A stretch of 64,000 bases of DNA from NCBI GenBank assembly GCA_016271365.2, contig CM057450.1:1802036967-1802100966 (forward strand), written 5' to 3'. Origin of the DNA: Neoceratodus forsteri. Taxonomy: Eukaryota; Chordata; Ceratodontiformes; Ceratodontidae. Position numbers and translations under genes: made by a program. The notes beneath the pieces were generated by a model. It was not told the origin of the DNA, made no database searches, and was given only the letters and a program-made list of their open reading frames with translations. Shown in pieces: positions 44,110 to 55,561 of this stretch (positions are counted from its first letter, which is position 1; each line of letters starts with the position of its first letter).

Positions 44110-45750
44110 ACACAGCCTCACAAGCAGTGCAGCTGTGGACACAGTCCGTCAATACTTCCCTCATTGACTCCACTGGCTGGCACCTTCAACACTAGTGCTG
44201 TTGTACTGGCTACTATCTGTAACTTTTTCAGTGACTTTTGCCATCCTTGCTGTCAATCAGCTTGTCTGCTACCTTGCCTTTTCTGTTGCTTCCATCTGTG
44301 TTGGCTGGTATTTCTGGGACTGTTATCCCTCCTGCTTTGCCACCCCAACTGCTGTCTCAGCCTATGGTTCCTGTGTCTCTCAGTCCACTGCTTAACCAGA
44401 GGATGAAGAGGATGCATACAGTCCAGACCTTCTGGATGTTGCTGAAGAGGATGAGCAAAGGCAACCTTCATACAGGTTTGACTCTAGTTTCATGGTCTGT
44501 TTATATGATGAGGGCACACCTATTCCTCTGCATTCTCCCAGCCCTTGTTATTACCCAGCACACCACTTATTGGTCCCACTGACAGAAGTGCACACTGTCT
44601 TGGACAAGAAGACTGTCCAGCCTCTACCCTTCATTGAAAGGAACTGGGGATCTTTTTTAAGAATATCTCCCTCCATTGAGCCACATCATACAACTTGAAA
44701 CTGTTTGGGTCAGGAACACCTGGACATTTTTTAGTGACTGGAGCTGCCCATGTTGATGCACCTTGTCAGTGCCTATATAATGTGGGCATCTGCAGCATGC
44801 CTCAGTTCTTTCTCCCGCTATCAACTGCTCATTGGTCCACCATTGCTGAAGAATGCCATCGAGCTTTGAAAGTTGCACCATCGCTGCTCTCCAAGTTTAT
44901 TTTAAACTTGAGTTTTATGCCACCACCAACAAAAAATGAACCCTTTTTTCACTGTTGTTGCTGCAGCACTGTGAAGATATGTAAAGACGATGACCACTCC
45001 ATGAGTACTGTATTCCTTGCCTCAGCAGAGACCACAACATTAACACCTGCTCTGTCTGAGCTGGCTCCATGGCACCAGGTGATGGGGATTCGCCTCGTAT
45101 GCTGGCAACCCAGGTTCATGCCCTGAGCCCGGGACGGCAAGAGCGGAGACCGGCAGATTGTTGCTAGTGGACAGAAAACTGGAAAACACCACTCAGGTGT
45201 GCCTGTGATGCCTCAGGTGCTTCTGCCAGGGCTGCTGCCTCTGGAATCTGCCTTCACCGCCAGTATTGGTTAAGGGTGTCTGGTTCTGCCTCTGACATAC
45301 AACATTCTGTGCTGAATGCCCTTTTAAAGGGAAGCAAGTATTTTGCAATGATGTAGAAAATAAATAGCGGATTTACAGTCCTTATAAAATGGCTTAAGTT
45401 CCTACATACTGTGAACCCTAAACCTTGGGAAGGGTAGGGTTCTTTCACAGGCCCTGTGCCCCCACCAGGCCATGGCCATTTGAGAGGCCTGGGATGTGGC
45501 TCCCAGAGGACTCAGTGTTCCACTGCTCAAGCTGAAAACCTGCCTCCTGGTGCACATGTATGACTTACAAAAGGTCAAACCATTACTGGCAACCCTGCCG
45601 ACCACTCCCCCCCCGGTGCTTTCTGACTCCCTTCCCCTTTCTCTGGCCTCATTCGCTCAGGAAGTTTTGGTGGGAGGCTGCATCTCCCTCTTCCTACAGA
45701 AGTGGAGGAAGATAACAGAAGCTTGGGTCATGGAGGTGGTTCAGCTAGGA
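44110..45750 (+). pseudogene. DIRS gag-like region (heavily degraded)
   Basis: The N-terminal PHKQCSCGHSPSI near 44116 matches the NKCSCGHQ start of the gag at 12194. Afterwards only proline/serine/leucine-rich stretches and an acidic phrase (DEEDAYSPDLLDVAEEDEQ near 44405, in another frame) are seen. No continuous reading frame can be assigned, and motif order beyond the Cys pair is uncertain. Confidence 0.45.
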
Positions 45751-45889
45751 TGATATGCTGTAGAGCTCACTGTTCCCACAGTGACCCCTCCACCATTGCC
45801 CAGCAGATATCCTCTTTGACAGCTTGCCCTCCTGCTGGAGAGGGTTCAAACCCTCTTCTACAGGAGGGCTGTGGAACTTGTCCCAGTCT

Positions 45890-47220
45890 CAGAACAAAAC
45901 CAGTGATATTATTCCCAGTACTTTCTGGTCCCAAAATGGACCCGGGATCCAAGGTCCATACTACTCCTTCGAGGAGTGAATCTATTCATTGAACACAAAA
46001 AGTTTTGAATGGTCCCTCTGCAGACCCTCCTCCCCCTCTTACTACACGGGGGAGTGACTTGTTGCTGTGGACATGAAGGACACATACCTTCATGTCAGGA
46101 TCCAAAAGTCACAAAGGAAATACCTGTGTTTCATGCTTCAGGGCTCACATTACTAATGTGCCTTGCCCTTTGTTTTGTGCTCTGCACTGTATGTATTTAC
46201 CAAAGTTTTTGCTGCAGTGTCAGCTGCCCTCCCAATGGAGGGCCATTGTGTCTTCCCTTACATAGACGACTGGCTGTTCAGAACCCCGTCTTGGGAAACC
46301 ATTGTCTGCATATTGTTTCAGACCTGAAATAGTTCAGCCAACTGGGTATGATTGTCAAGAAACCAAAGTCAGTCCTTACCCCCTTGCTAGAAGCTCTAAT
46401 ACATAGGGGCAGTTCTGGATACTGGACTAGGCTGGCCATTTCTGCCCTTTGACCGTACTATGGCACTGGTCCCCTAGGCACAGCTGGTATCATCCGGTGA
46501 CTGTGTCTGGGGCAGATGCCTTCTGAGGTTACTCTGCCTGATGGCACTAAAAATACCACCAACAGCTTAATCTGGTTTAATGTCAGTTGGCATCCATCTG
46601 TATTTCCTTCCCCCGGGACAAGGCCGGAAATAGGCAGAATTGTCTAGTCCTCCTTCCCGGTCAACCAAAACTAAATTAAAATAAAATAATAAAAATACTA
46701 ACTATTCCGCTATCTTGCCTGCACATGAGGATCCATCAGTGGTTCCTCAGGGTGCAGTGGGCACAGCATTCAGATGAGGTGGAGTGTCGCATAGAAGCAA
46801 CTCCTCCTCTACATCAATCCTTGCATTAGTGGGTGGACTACTCCAGCCTACAGATGGGGTCCCTATTTCTCCAGCCACCCCCCTTCTGGTGATGACCACG
46901 GCTGCCTCAGGTTTGGAATGGGGTACCCATCAAAGCCCCTTCAGAAATCAGGGTAAGTTGACTCCTTTGTATACGGTTCTGTACAGCAACATTCTGGAGA
47001 CAAGGACTGTTCTGTATGGCCTACAAGCCTTCACCATCCTCCTTCCTGGGAACCAGTTACTGATCCATACAGACAATATTTTGGAGCCGTACTACATCAA
47101 CCAATTCTGTAGAGAGGTGATGAGAGGTTGGAACAGGATAGTGCAATGCGACATGTTTCTGTCAGCAGTATTCCTGCCCGGTACCCTGGATCATGTCACT
47201 CGATCCTGTGTGCCACCATG
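45890..47220 (+). pseudogene. DIRS reverse transcriptase - RNase H remnant
   Basis: RT blocks: VFTKVFAAVSAALPMEGHC near 46191 and FPYIDDWLF with both aspartates intact at 46253. LVAVDMKDTYLHVRIQKSQR near 46060 contains the first catalytic aspartate. RNase H in the 46784-47221 frame: TTAASGLEWGTH near 46895, where family members have TDAS, so the first aspartate is alanine; then IHTDNILEPYYINQFCREV near 47060 with the second aspartate intact, and VFLPGTLDHVT near 47168. Stops and frame changes lie between the domains. Confidence 0.7.
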
Positions 47221-47859
47221 AATGGGAAAACTCAGACTTTGTTGTGGATGCCCTTTTGAAAACAAGGGGGTCGTCCAATCATAGATCTGTTTGCCTCACC
47301 ATACAGTGTGAAAGTACTGCATTTCTGCTTGCCCACTCCAGGGCCGGGAATTTTTTGACGAGACTCCCTGTCTGTTTCCTGGAAAGGGAGGTTTCTGCAT
47401 GCTTCCCCGATTCCCTCTGATACAGAGGGTTCTGGTCAAGCTACAGGCCGAATCATCCTCCTTAATTTTGGTGCCTCCTTATTGGCCCAGACAAATTTGG
47501 TTTCCTCTGCTCAAATAGAAATGGACCCCCCCCCCCCAATGAGCAGGACTTCTAAACACAGGAGTAGGGTGCTCTAGTGCACTGAATCTGCGTTCCCTGC
47601 ACCCTCCTGCTCGTGAAGACCCTGAGCTTACTGCTTCGGGGTCTTCCCATGGTGGCCAGTGTTCACTGGCAACTAGAAAGCCATCTTAACGGTGCACATA
47701 CTTGCAAAATGGAAATGTTTTACAGTTTGGTGAAGAGCCTGTACCTAGATCCCTTTACATGTTCAGTACCTCTTGTCCCTTAAGGACTTGGGACTGGGAA
47801 ATTCCTCTGTTAAGGTCTACTTCCCCACAGTGTCCACTTTTCATGCCCTCACAGAAGGT

Positions 47860-48590
47860 AAGACAGTGGTCCAGATGGAGGTTTTCCTGTAGATTCCGAA
47901 GAGGTATTCTTCTGTTGCTCCCCTGGTCCGCAGAGAGTTGTGGGACTTTAATTTAGCCCTAGAGACCCTGACTCTACCTCCGTTTGAGCCTGCTACTACT
48001 TGTGAACTGTGCTTGCTCTCATGGAAAACACTTTTCCTAGTGGCTGTGATGTCAAGAAGACATATTTCAGAGTTTCAAACCTTCCTTTTATTATTTTTCA
48101 CAAGGATAGGTTTACTGTATGTACTAATCCTCATTTGCTTCCAAAGGGTGTGTCTGAAAGAACACTAAATGATTATTGACCTTCCTGTTTCCTTCCTGTG
48201 TATTTTTCATCTCTCACAGATAGTGGGGGAATGTCGTTTCAATGTGGTGCATATCCACAGGACACTGCGTTGGTACCTGGATCATACCAAGGATTGTAGA
48301 GAATCCTCCCAACTATTTATAGCTGTTGTCCCCAAGATGGTGGGCTCCCTGATTTTGAAACAGGATCTGTCTAAATGGCTGGCCATTTGCATTATATTTT
48401 GTTACCGTAAGCAGCTTCCTGGTCCTGTTCGTGCTCATTCCACCTGTGGGGTGGCTACCTCAGTGGCTTGTTTCCAAAATGTGTCTGCTGCCGATATTTG
48501 TGCTACTAATACTTGGAGTACTGTTCATACATTTACTAAACATTACAATGTGGACATCATCTCTCATAGGCAAGTACAGTCCCAGCATGA
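47860..48590 (+). pseudogene. DIRS tyrosine recombinase C-terminal part, His-x-x-Cys mutant
   Basis: CELCLLSWKTLFLVAVMSRR near 48002 holds the first catalytic arginine. HSTCGVATSVA near 48435 has cysteine (TGT) where other copies have arginine (CGT), so the His-x-x-Arg pair is lost. ADIC...WSTVHTFTKHYNVDI near 48492 retains the tyrosine. The last part (48169-48590) is an open frame that runs without a stop into unrelated PLE sequence. Confidence 0.75.
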
Positions 48591-48988
48591 AATTGCCTTG
48601 CCTATAAGTAACTTGAAAAAGAAGTCCTTATTTATTCCACTGTATAATTACGTTGTTTCTGTGTTTGAAGATCTTCGTAAGCAAGATATTAAAAACTTAA
48701 TGAAAAATCCACCTAGCCCCCGGCATAATAACTGTACAGCTGAGGAACAGGACGTGTTAAGAAGTCTAGCACAGTCAGAATACTGAAATAGTTATTAAAA
48801 GGCAGACAAGGGTGGGGCAATAGTTATTATGGACTCTAAAAAATATGAAAGTGAAATGATGAGACAATTATCTGACAGATATTTTTATTTACCACTGGCT
48901 CATGATCCTACATCTTAGTTCAAATCTGAAATTGATTCCTACTTATATGAAATGTTTGTTAATGCTCATATAGACTTGATAAATTTAT
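48590..48988 (+). mobile_element. Penelope-like element fragment (RT N-terminal region)
   Basis: PLE blocks: KKKSLFIPLYNYVVSVFEDL near 48617, PRHNNCTAEEQDVLRSLAQS near 48718, then in a shifted frame ADKGGAIVIMDSKKYESEMM near 48804 and QLSDRYFYLPLAHDPT near 48867. The order and the ADKGGxxVxxD motif are typical of PLE reverse transcriptases. The fragment stops near 48988, where the left end of the next DIRS copy begins. Confidence 0.75.
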
Positions 48989-48989
48989 G

Positions 48990-50890
48990 ATCTTACTTCA
49001 AGGATATCTCTTGCAGCAGGCCACACCGGTAGGACATATCCAGCAGGCACTAGGACCAAACAGAAACTTTCTAGGTAGCAGTCTACCAGGGGGGGCCGCC
49101 CACCACTGATGTTACTCACTGACATCAACCAACCCTATAAGAGTGGACAGTCCCCTTAGCCTCCTCAATCCTTTTCCTGCCATCGACCAATGGGCTGTTG
49201 ACTAATGTATGTCATATCTCTGGAAACTTCCAGATTATAGTCAACCGGCATTTCCAGCCTTTTTCTACCACATTTCCTTATTTTCTCACCGTAGTTATTT
49301 TCCATCTCTTGATGGATTTTTCATTTGTTTGTCATCTTTGGAGCATCCCACTAACTGTGCCTGCAGTCAGCAGATTCTCTCGGATGGACATTCTGCTTGT
49401 GTCTGCTGCCTAGGCCTAGACTACGATATCCCAGCCTGCGAGTTTTACCAGATGTTCAGCCAGGCCACCCAGTGCAGCCACCAGTGGACACTTGAGAACA
49501 TTCTTTTGAAGCAGAAGATCACCTCCATGGAACAGAAGCTGCAGGTCAGGAGCTCTTTGACCTCCCCGGCCCAGTCCTTGTGCACTCATTCACCTAAGTC
49601 CTGGGACAAGGCCAGTGGGAAGCACAAGCACTGGGATAAGGACCAGGACCGGACCTGGTTCTCTTCTCCCTGCTTACAGTCACTGCACCATCATCTGACC
49701 ACTCGGGACCTCCTCCTCTGGAGGGTCAGTCCTGATGGCCCCGCACACACTGTCCTTCACAGGGCTACCAGTGGCCCCACCTCCTACCTCTGTCACTGTC
49801 TCAGATGGAGGCTCCTCAGGCCAGGGTTGTTCCCCTGCCCCTCAGCCTCTGCTGCTAAGGCCCCTTGTCACATCAGGTACACAGCACGGTGGCTTTGCAG
49901 GTGTTTCCTCAGCCAGCGCAGGTTCAACAGCAGTCGGGGTCTCCTCTTCTCCCTGCTCGCATCTCTGGCCAGTCAGACCTACACTTGTCTATCCCCAGCC
50001 TATGCTGGCCTATCCTTAGCTGATGTCCACTGGCCCTATCCTTCCTCAGCCAGTGCCCATCAGGCCTTAGCCAGTTTACCCTGCACTAATACCAGTGGGC
50101 CCAATGCTGGTCTACCCATACCTGGAGCCTGCTGAATCATTGCCAGTCCTGCTAGATATCTAGTCACTGGTATCTTCCCTCTGGGATGTTCTACAAGCGC
50201 AGGTACTAACACCTCAAGGCCCAGTGCCCCCCACCATCCCCCTACAGGGCCTTCCACCCCGGCCCTTATGCAGCCAGTCCTGTCTCCTAGGCAGGCTCAC
50301 ACCCCATGGTGCATACCTGACTATGGGGAAGAGGGGCCCCCCATGGATGACGACGGGGAAGATCTGGACTTGGAAGGAGATGATGGTGACATCAGCGGGT
50401 CACCCATCCCTCCATGGGCTCCTCAGAAGGGGATGAGATTTCCCCGGAACATCCCTAAGTCCCCCCCAGATGACCCCTCCTTCTTAGCCATTATGCTGCA
50501 CATCCAGGAGGTGATGGGGTTCAGTATCAAAGAGCAGGACCCGGAGTGACATCGCTTGTGACCTGCCTTCGCCAGCCCAGAGCGACATCTGCTTGTGACC
50601 TACCTTCGCCAACCTGACACCCCCCTTTGGTGGTTCTTCACTTTCATTGATACCTACGAGAACATTACCATAGCTGCTCATATAGGCCAAATTTGGTACC
50701 AGCCATGTCCTGTAAAACTAACCAGCTGTATCATGCCCCGGCGTGCAACCCCTTCCTCTGGGAACAAGCCAGTGTGGACTCAGTGGTCATTAACACTGCT
50801 CATGACCACTCTTAAGTGGCTGAAGCACCTGAGCCTCATTCCCCCCCAACAGGGACTCCTGTCGATTCGATCTTTTTGGGAAACAGGCAG
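48990..50890 (+). mobile_element. DIRS-like family II copy, gag-only (copy 1 of tandem pair)
   Basis: The left end TCTTACTTCA at 48991, CTCTTGCAGCAGG and GGCACTAGGACC match the family-II left repeats at 11867 and 50891. Gag with the Cys/His N-terminus follows, and the sequence stops in the middle of gag where the next copy begins at 50891. RT, RNase H and recombinase are missing. Confidence 0.75.
49200..50870 (+). pseudogene. DIRS gag-like gene (truncated)
   Basis: The N-terminal frame (49209-50135) reads LEHPTNCACSQQILSDGHSA, then CVCCLGLDYDIPACEF, the Cys/His pattern also present at 5975 and 12194, followed by a helix LENILLKQKITSMEQKLQ near 49491. A proline-rich region follows, and then the capsid-like block FLAIMLHIQEVMGF in the frame ending at 50549. 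Near 50726 QLYHAPACNPFLWEQASVDS matches the DRLYRAP block of the 11867 copy. Several frame changes and stops. Confidence 0.65.
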
Positions 50891-51187
50891 TCTTACTTCG
50901 AGATGGCTCTTGCGGTGGGCAGTAACCACTAGGACTGAGCCACCAGGCACTAGGACCACATGGAAAACTTTAGCTAGCAGTGTCTGGCGGGGACTGTCCA
51001 CCCAGCATCACACAGCTGACATTGGCCTGACGCTGTACAGTGTGCAGTCCCATGCACACCCTCCAGTTGACCTGCACACGTCAAATCTCGCAGAATGCTG
51101 CTACAATAGACTGTCATTTTGATAAGCATAACTTTAAAGTTTTCTTTTAATTTTCTTCAATTTTGTAATGAATTTATCATCTGATGC

Positions 51188-53380
51188 ATGTCTTCTCCAA
51201 CTCCTTCTGAATCTCACCAGAATAAGTGCTCCTGTGGCAAGCAGATGCCGGAGAAATATGGCCACCCTTCTCTTTCCTGTGCCTGGAGTCTGACCACGAC
51301 ACTGAGAGCTATGAGGCCTGCCAGAAGTTTAACCAGGCCACACGGAAACATTGTCAGCAAGTTCTGGAAGCCCATCTCTTAAAACAAAAACTTGCTTCCA
51401 TGGAAAAGGAACTGCAGCAGATACAAGACATTCATCCTCTTCAGGGGGTTCTTTTGACTCCCACAAGCACAAGAAGGAGGAGGAAAAGGAGAAGCACTGG
51501 GACTAGGATTGATCTTCTTTCAGGCCCTGGCTCTCCTCGGAGACCGAGGCCAAGGAGTGGCTTCCTGCAAGGGAAGCACCCCTCCGACCAAGCCTATTCC
51601 TTCAACTTTGGGGCAGACTTTGGTCCCCACCCCCCCTGAGCTGGTGACTGTTTAGGTGGGTGCCCCTGGGAATTTAGAGGCTTCTCCCAACCTCAGGCCC
51701 TTGAAAACCTCCAGGTCTAAGCAGAGTGGTTTGCCTGGTAAATCGGCTGCCGGTGCTACTGACGACCATACAGCCCGCGGGTCCCATCGGACCTCAACCT
51801 AGGTTCGATGTCGGTCTCTCTTACGAAAAGCCTGATGTCAAGATAAGCCGTAGCCCCCGGGCACCCCACCACCACCAATGATGGAGCCTCTGGCCTCCCT
51901 TGTTCATCCGGAGCCGGAGGAGTAGCCACCCACTGGCCCTGCTGAAGAACCAGCGCCAGACCGTCCAACACCAGACGCCCCCTTATCAGACCTTCCTGGG
52001 AATTCTCCAGTCCCTGTTCCTACGGTCCCTCTGCCTGGGCCCTGTGCTTCTCCCCAGACTCTGGTGGGACCTTCCGGTCCTGCAAGGCCAATGCTGGGCC
52101 TTCCTCCTGTAGGCCTGCTATCAGACCATTTTGCTGGGGCCTTCAGGTGTCCCATCAGGACCTTCACAGAGTCCTTCAGCACCACCATCAGGTTCTTCAT
52201 CAGGTTACCTGACACCGGGTTACCCCACTCCACGGCACCTGACACCAGGGTACCCGACACCAAGCTATCATATGCTGGGGTATCATACACCCGAGTATCC
52301 TACATCCGGGTACCACATGCCAGGTTATCACATGCCGAGCTATCCCCCATTGTATCAGTCTCCTCCACCCACCCCTCCACAGCCACAGGTGGACTAAGCA
52401 ACTTTATTTGAGTCTTGGTGGACCAGAGCCAAAACTCAGCTGGTTTGGGAGCTAAACCAACATCAGCCAGTCACGGCTTCCATGCTGGCCCATCCTACGC
52501 CCACCCCAAGGTCTGTCCCCAGTGGAGTCTCGTCCTTCCACCTCAGGTCACATGGTGGGTGTCTATATGGCAGAAGGGTGAGGAAATGGGTTGACGGATC
52601 CTCAGAGGGAAGTGCTCTGTCAACAGTCCAGTCCCCGGATGCTATCCCATCATCGGACTGTGACTCCAGGTCTTCCTCATCGGTCTCTGACTACAGATCC
52701 CCCCCCAGAGGACCCTAAGCCCAGGGAGACTCCAAGTCTCTGGAGGATCCTTTCTTCATGGAGATCCTCAAAAGATTCAAGAGGCCAGCAGTTGGAAGAC
52801 TGAGGAGCAGGACCCTCCACCCAGTAGATTAGCGGAGCACCTCAACCTCCCAGAGTTGTTTCCTCTACTGATTCCTCCATGGATCTGGCTTCATGGTGAC
52901 TTAGCATCTACATTCTGGCAACAACCATCATCAGTGGAGTCCATCTCTAAGAAAGCAGACAGACTGTACCATGCCTCAGAGGTAAGGACCACCTCAGCAC
53001 CCAACCTAAGGCTGACTCAGTGGTCATAAATGTGGCTCATGACAGCTTCTCTGAACCTAAGCACAGCGCCTCCCTTCCAGATAAGGAGTCGCAATTAGAT
53101 CAGTTCGGACGCAAGATCTATTCATCTGCCACATTGGCACTGAGAGCATTAAACTGTCGCCCATATGGTTTGCTACCAAAAGGCTATCCTGGGGCAGCTT
53201 AAGTCTGAATTTGAGGCCTTGCCAGATTCCAAGGCTAAGGCCAAAACAAAACAGATGGTCAGGGCGGCTCCTCCTACGCAAGCTCTTATGATGGTTTTGT
53301 ATGAAGCAGCTGGACATGGAGTGGTAACAAGCGGAGGATCGACAACAACAGGAAGAGGATTGACGATGGCAGGATGAGAA
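51188..53380 (+). pseudogene. DIRS gag-like gene with Gly-Tyr-x-x-Pro repeat domain
   Basis: Start at 51188 (MSSPTPSESHQNKCSCG). A frameshift near 51270 leads to ESDHDTESYEACQKFNQA (Cys/His pattern) and a helix HLLKQKLASMEKELQQIQ near 51380. 52201-52345 encodes about ten pentapeptides (GYLTP, GYPTP, GYHTP, GYHMP). The capsid-like FFMEILKRFK block lies near 52751 and KKADRLYHASE near 52952. The last part (53165-53377) reads KAILGQLKSEFEALPDSKAK. Multiple frame changes and stops. Confidence 0.7.
52201..52345 (+). repeat. 15-bp tandem repeats coding GY-x-x-P pentapeptides
   Basis: About ten units of 15 bases such as GGTTACCTGACACCG, GGTTACCCCACTCCA, GGGTACCCGACACCA and GGTATCATACACCCG. Substitutions between units keep the glycine-tyrosine and proline positions mostly intact, which suggests the array was once under protein-level constraint. 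Confidence 0.85.
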
Positions 53381-53400
53381 GTGAATGGATACCCTTCGAA

Positions 53401-53985
53401 CAATCCAAGCCCTTAATCCAGATCAGCCAGATCGAAATATACCCAGACACATTAAATTGATGGAAGCTCCAACCCTTCCAGGGTTTTGTGCCCATGTGTG
53501 GGGTGTCTGGGCCCCCTCCCCCCATTCCTTTCACTCTTTGTTTCTATGGGATGGTCACTCACGCTGGGAATGAAAATGAAATACGTTTGCTATATGCTTG
53601 TCTATTTAGGGATGTCACAGTTTATGATTTAATGGCAATAAAAAGAAAAAGATATGATGAGTCCCAAGGGTTGGCAGGAGAAGGGAGAAGAGGAGCGCAC
53701 CCTTATTCTCCCATTCTCCTTGCAAAAGCAGTGGAACCCTCATGGACTTAGTATCTCATTAAAACAATCTTTTGAGATGAAACAAAATGGAAATCTAAAA
53801 CAAAGATGGATTAAACTGTACCTGCTGAATAGTATTCTATGACCCGTTACAGGGCTGGCAGCCCATGGAATGAGTCTATTTATGGTATTTTCAAGTGGTG
53901 AAGTCACAGACTGAGAGAGAGGCTTAGCCTTATTAAGACTAATTTTATATTCAGACTGTAATAAAAACCCCTTAACCAAGAAAAG
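53401..53985. other. Intron sequence, nothing recognised
   Basis: A short open stretch (53488-53751) reads NEIRLLYACLFRDVTVYDLM, which I do not recognise. It could be old repeat sequence. Confidence 0.35.
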
Positions 53986-53989
53986 AGGA

Positions 53990-54541
53990 GTTGAGTCTAG
54001 GCTAGAAAAGTAACATGTATGAACATGTATGTCTTTACTGTTTGATGGGAACTCCTAAGAATCCTTCTTCTCGTTATCTTTATGGCCTACTCTAAATCAC
54101 TCTGTACTCACCTCTCCCTTGTCACTATTTTCTTTTTCTGCACCACCCTCTATCCCTCATTCTAACGTCAATACTACTTTCTTACTCTGTATACCTATCC
54201 TGTATGACCACGTTTGTGTTACAGCCTTCTTTGCTTTATCCTAACCTAATTTTTCTGGGATCTTGCTCATATTACCTTAGAAATTGTTTTTGCTTTCTCC
54301 TCACAGATGATGAATTACTCTGTTTTATATTCTTACTTTGCTTGTTATTAATATACTCCTGCTTCAGTGTATTCCCATCCTTGCAAAATTTTCATATTAA
54401 TGTAATGTTGTACAAGTATGTTATCGCTTATGCTTTGCATACGTTTTGTTGTTTCTGTACCCTCCTGGGTCGTGCCTGAAAATAGTCATTGCCATGGCTA
54501 GTGCACCTTACCTGGTAATCAAAAACTAAATAAATAAATAA
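53990..54541 (+). mobile_element. LINE 3' end fragment
   Basis: Ends with ACCCTCCTGGGTCGTGCCTG, AAAATAGTCATTGCCATGG and a AAATAAATAAATAAG tail. It shares the ACCCTYCTGGGT and ACCTGAAAATA-like words with the 3' end at 59500-59585, so it is the same LINE family. Confidence 0.6.
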
Positions 54542-54544
54542 GAG

Positions 54545-54975
54545 GTTTATACTGGTTTTAGCAAAAAGGGGTGGATCACCTGATGGTGATGTCATCCATG
54601 AAAGGTATAAAAACCCACAACTTGGAGTAACAGAGATAGGATAATCAGTTGAATGCTGACTACCAAGTGAGGAGGACCTCAGAAGTGTGTGTTTGTTTCC
54701 ACACTGTTCCGTTTGCAAAAGGCTGAAGCTAAGCCTTAGGTTTTTGAAATTAGAAAGTTTGCTGGATACTGAGTATTGATTAACCTTTTGCTTTCTGTAT
54801 GTTTATTTATATTTTTTTTATTTTCTGATTTGAAGAAACATAACACACATTTGCATTTTTATGCACCTGACTTTTCTGGTTTGTTGTCTGCTTAATCCCA
54901 TACCTTTACATGCCAGCATGTAACTTTGTAAATAGCACAATAAAAGTTTTTTTATTCCGAATCAAACAGCCACAC
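54545..54975 (+). repeat. Possible solo LTR
   Basis: A promoter-like GGTATAAAAACCCAC at 54606 is followed about 330 bases later by a polyadenylation-like CACAATAAAAG at 54938, the internal layout of an LTR. No terminal TG...CA with target duplication could be confirmed, so this is weak. Confidence 0.3.
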
Positions 54976-55334
54976 GTGGTCATTTCTAGTTTGGGGTGAG
55001 CCTTAGCACGGTCTTTTTGTTTTGGTTTATAAGCTTATACGTCCGGAGCTTGGCACACACATCCTGTTGCCACCTGAATTTTACTTGCCTACTGTCCTAG
55101 ACGTGCCTGCTTTGGTCTCAGTGTTTTGCAAGGCCTCCTCACTCAGGATCATTAGGTCCTGCTGTCCTCCCTCTGTGCTCAGTGCTGCTTGGGAATCGTT
55201 CCTTGATGTGGCTCAGTGGAGGGAGAGATCCCTGAAGAAGATAGAATATTTACCTACTGTAACAGCCCAGATAACTGATCACTGTAATTGGAACTCCTCG
55301 ATGAGTCATCCTTTGTGTCTGTTATGTTTTACAG

Positions 55335-55453
55335 ATACGAAGAGCTTTCAGGAGTATTAGAAACACCTTGCCGGAGATCATGTATGTTTTCCTGTTGTTC
55401 ATGTTTAGTGTGTTGATGTTTTCTCTAATGGGAATGAAACTCTTTGCCAAAAG
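55335..55453 (+). CDS. TPCN3: Two-pore channel exon (domain I S4-S5 linker and S5), TPCN3-like
   Basis: 119 bases, entering in phase 0 after TTTTACAG and leaving with AG before GTGAGT. It reads IRRAFRSIRNTLPEIMYVFL and LFMFSVLMFSLMGMKLFAKR, the last arginine being split with the next exon. The first part is the amphipathic S4-S5 linker, the second the hydrophobic S5 helix. It joins in frame to the exon at 41928-42044, giving TESRQ-IRRAF. The SLPE/TLPE position is conserved in two-pore channels. Confidence 0.8.
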
Positions 55454-55561
55454 GTGAGTTCATTTATATCAGTTGTCTTGTACTGTCTGTGTGTACCAGA
55501 CTTCTTTATATAATGGTCTGATAACTATAAATTTGGAGTAAAATGCATCCTTTCTGTACAG

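Larger units (their letters stand above)
44050..48590 (+). mobile_element. DIRS-like retrotransposon, family II-related, in TPCN intron
   Basis: Gag-like, RT, RNase H and recombinase regions follow in DIRS order on the same strand as the TPCN exons. The gag motif HKQCSCGHS near 44119, the RT YIDDW at 46259, the RNase H HTDNI near 47066 and the recombinase KHYNVD near 48537 are all recognisable. The left end is not precisely defined. The right end is cut by PLE sequence at about 48590, so no ICR or right repeat is present. Confidence 0.75.
50891..53400 (+). mobile_element. DIRS-like family II copy, gag-only (copy 2 of tandem pair)
   Basis: The left end TCTTACTTCG at 50891 and the following repeat (GGCTCTTGCGGTGGGCAGTA, CAGGCACTAGGACC) match those at 11867 and 48991. 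Gag runs to about 53380, after which no DIRS sequence is recognised. It inserted into, or recombined with, the gag of the preceding copy. Confidence 0.75.

Noticed and set aside
55022..55360. 112-codon + strand frame just before a TPCN exon
   Set aside because: It overlaps the exon start in a different frame and crosses the acceptor site; there is no support for coding.
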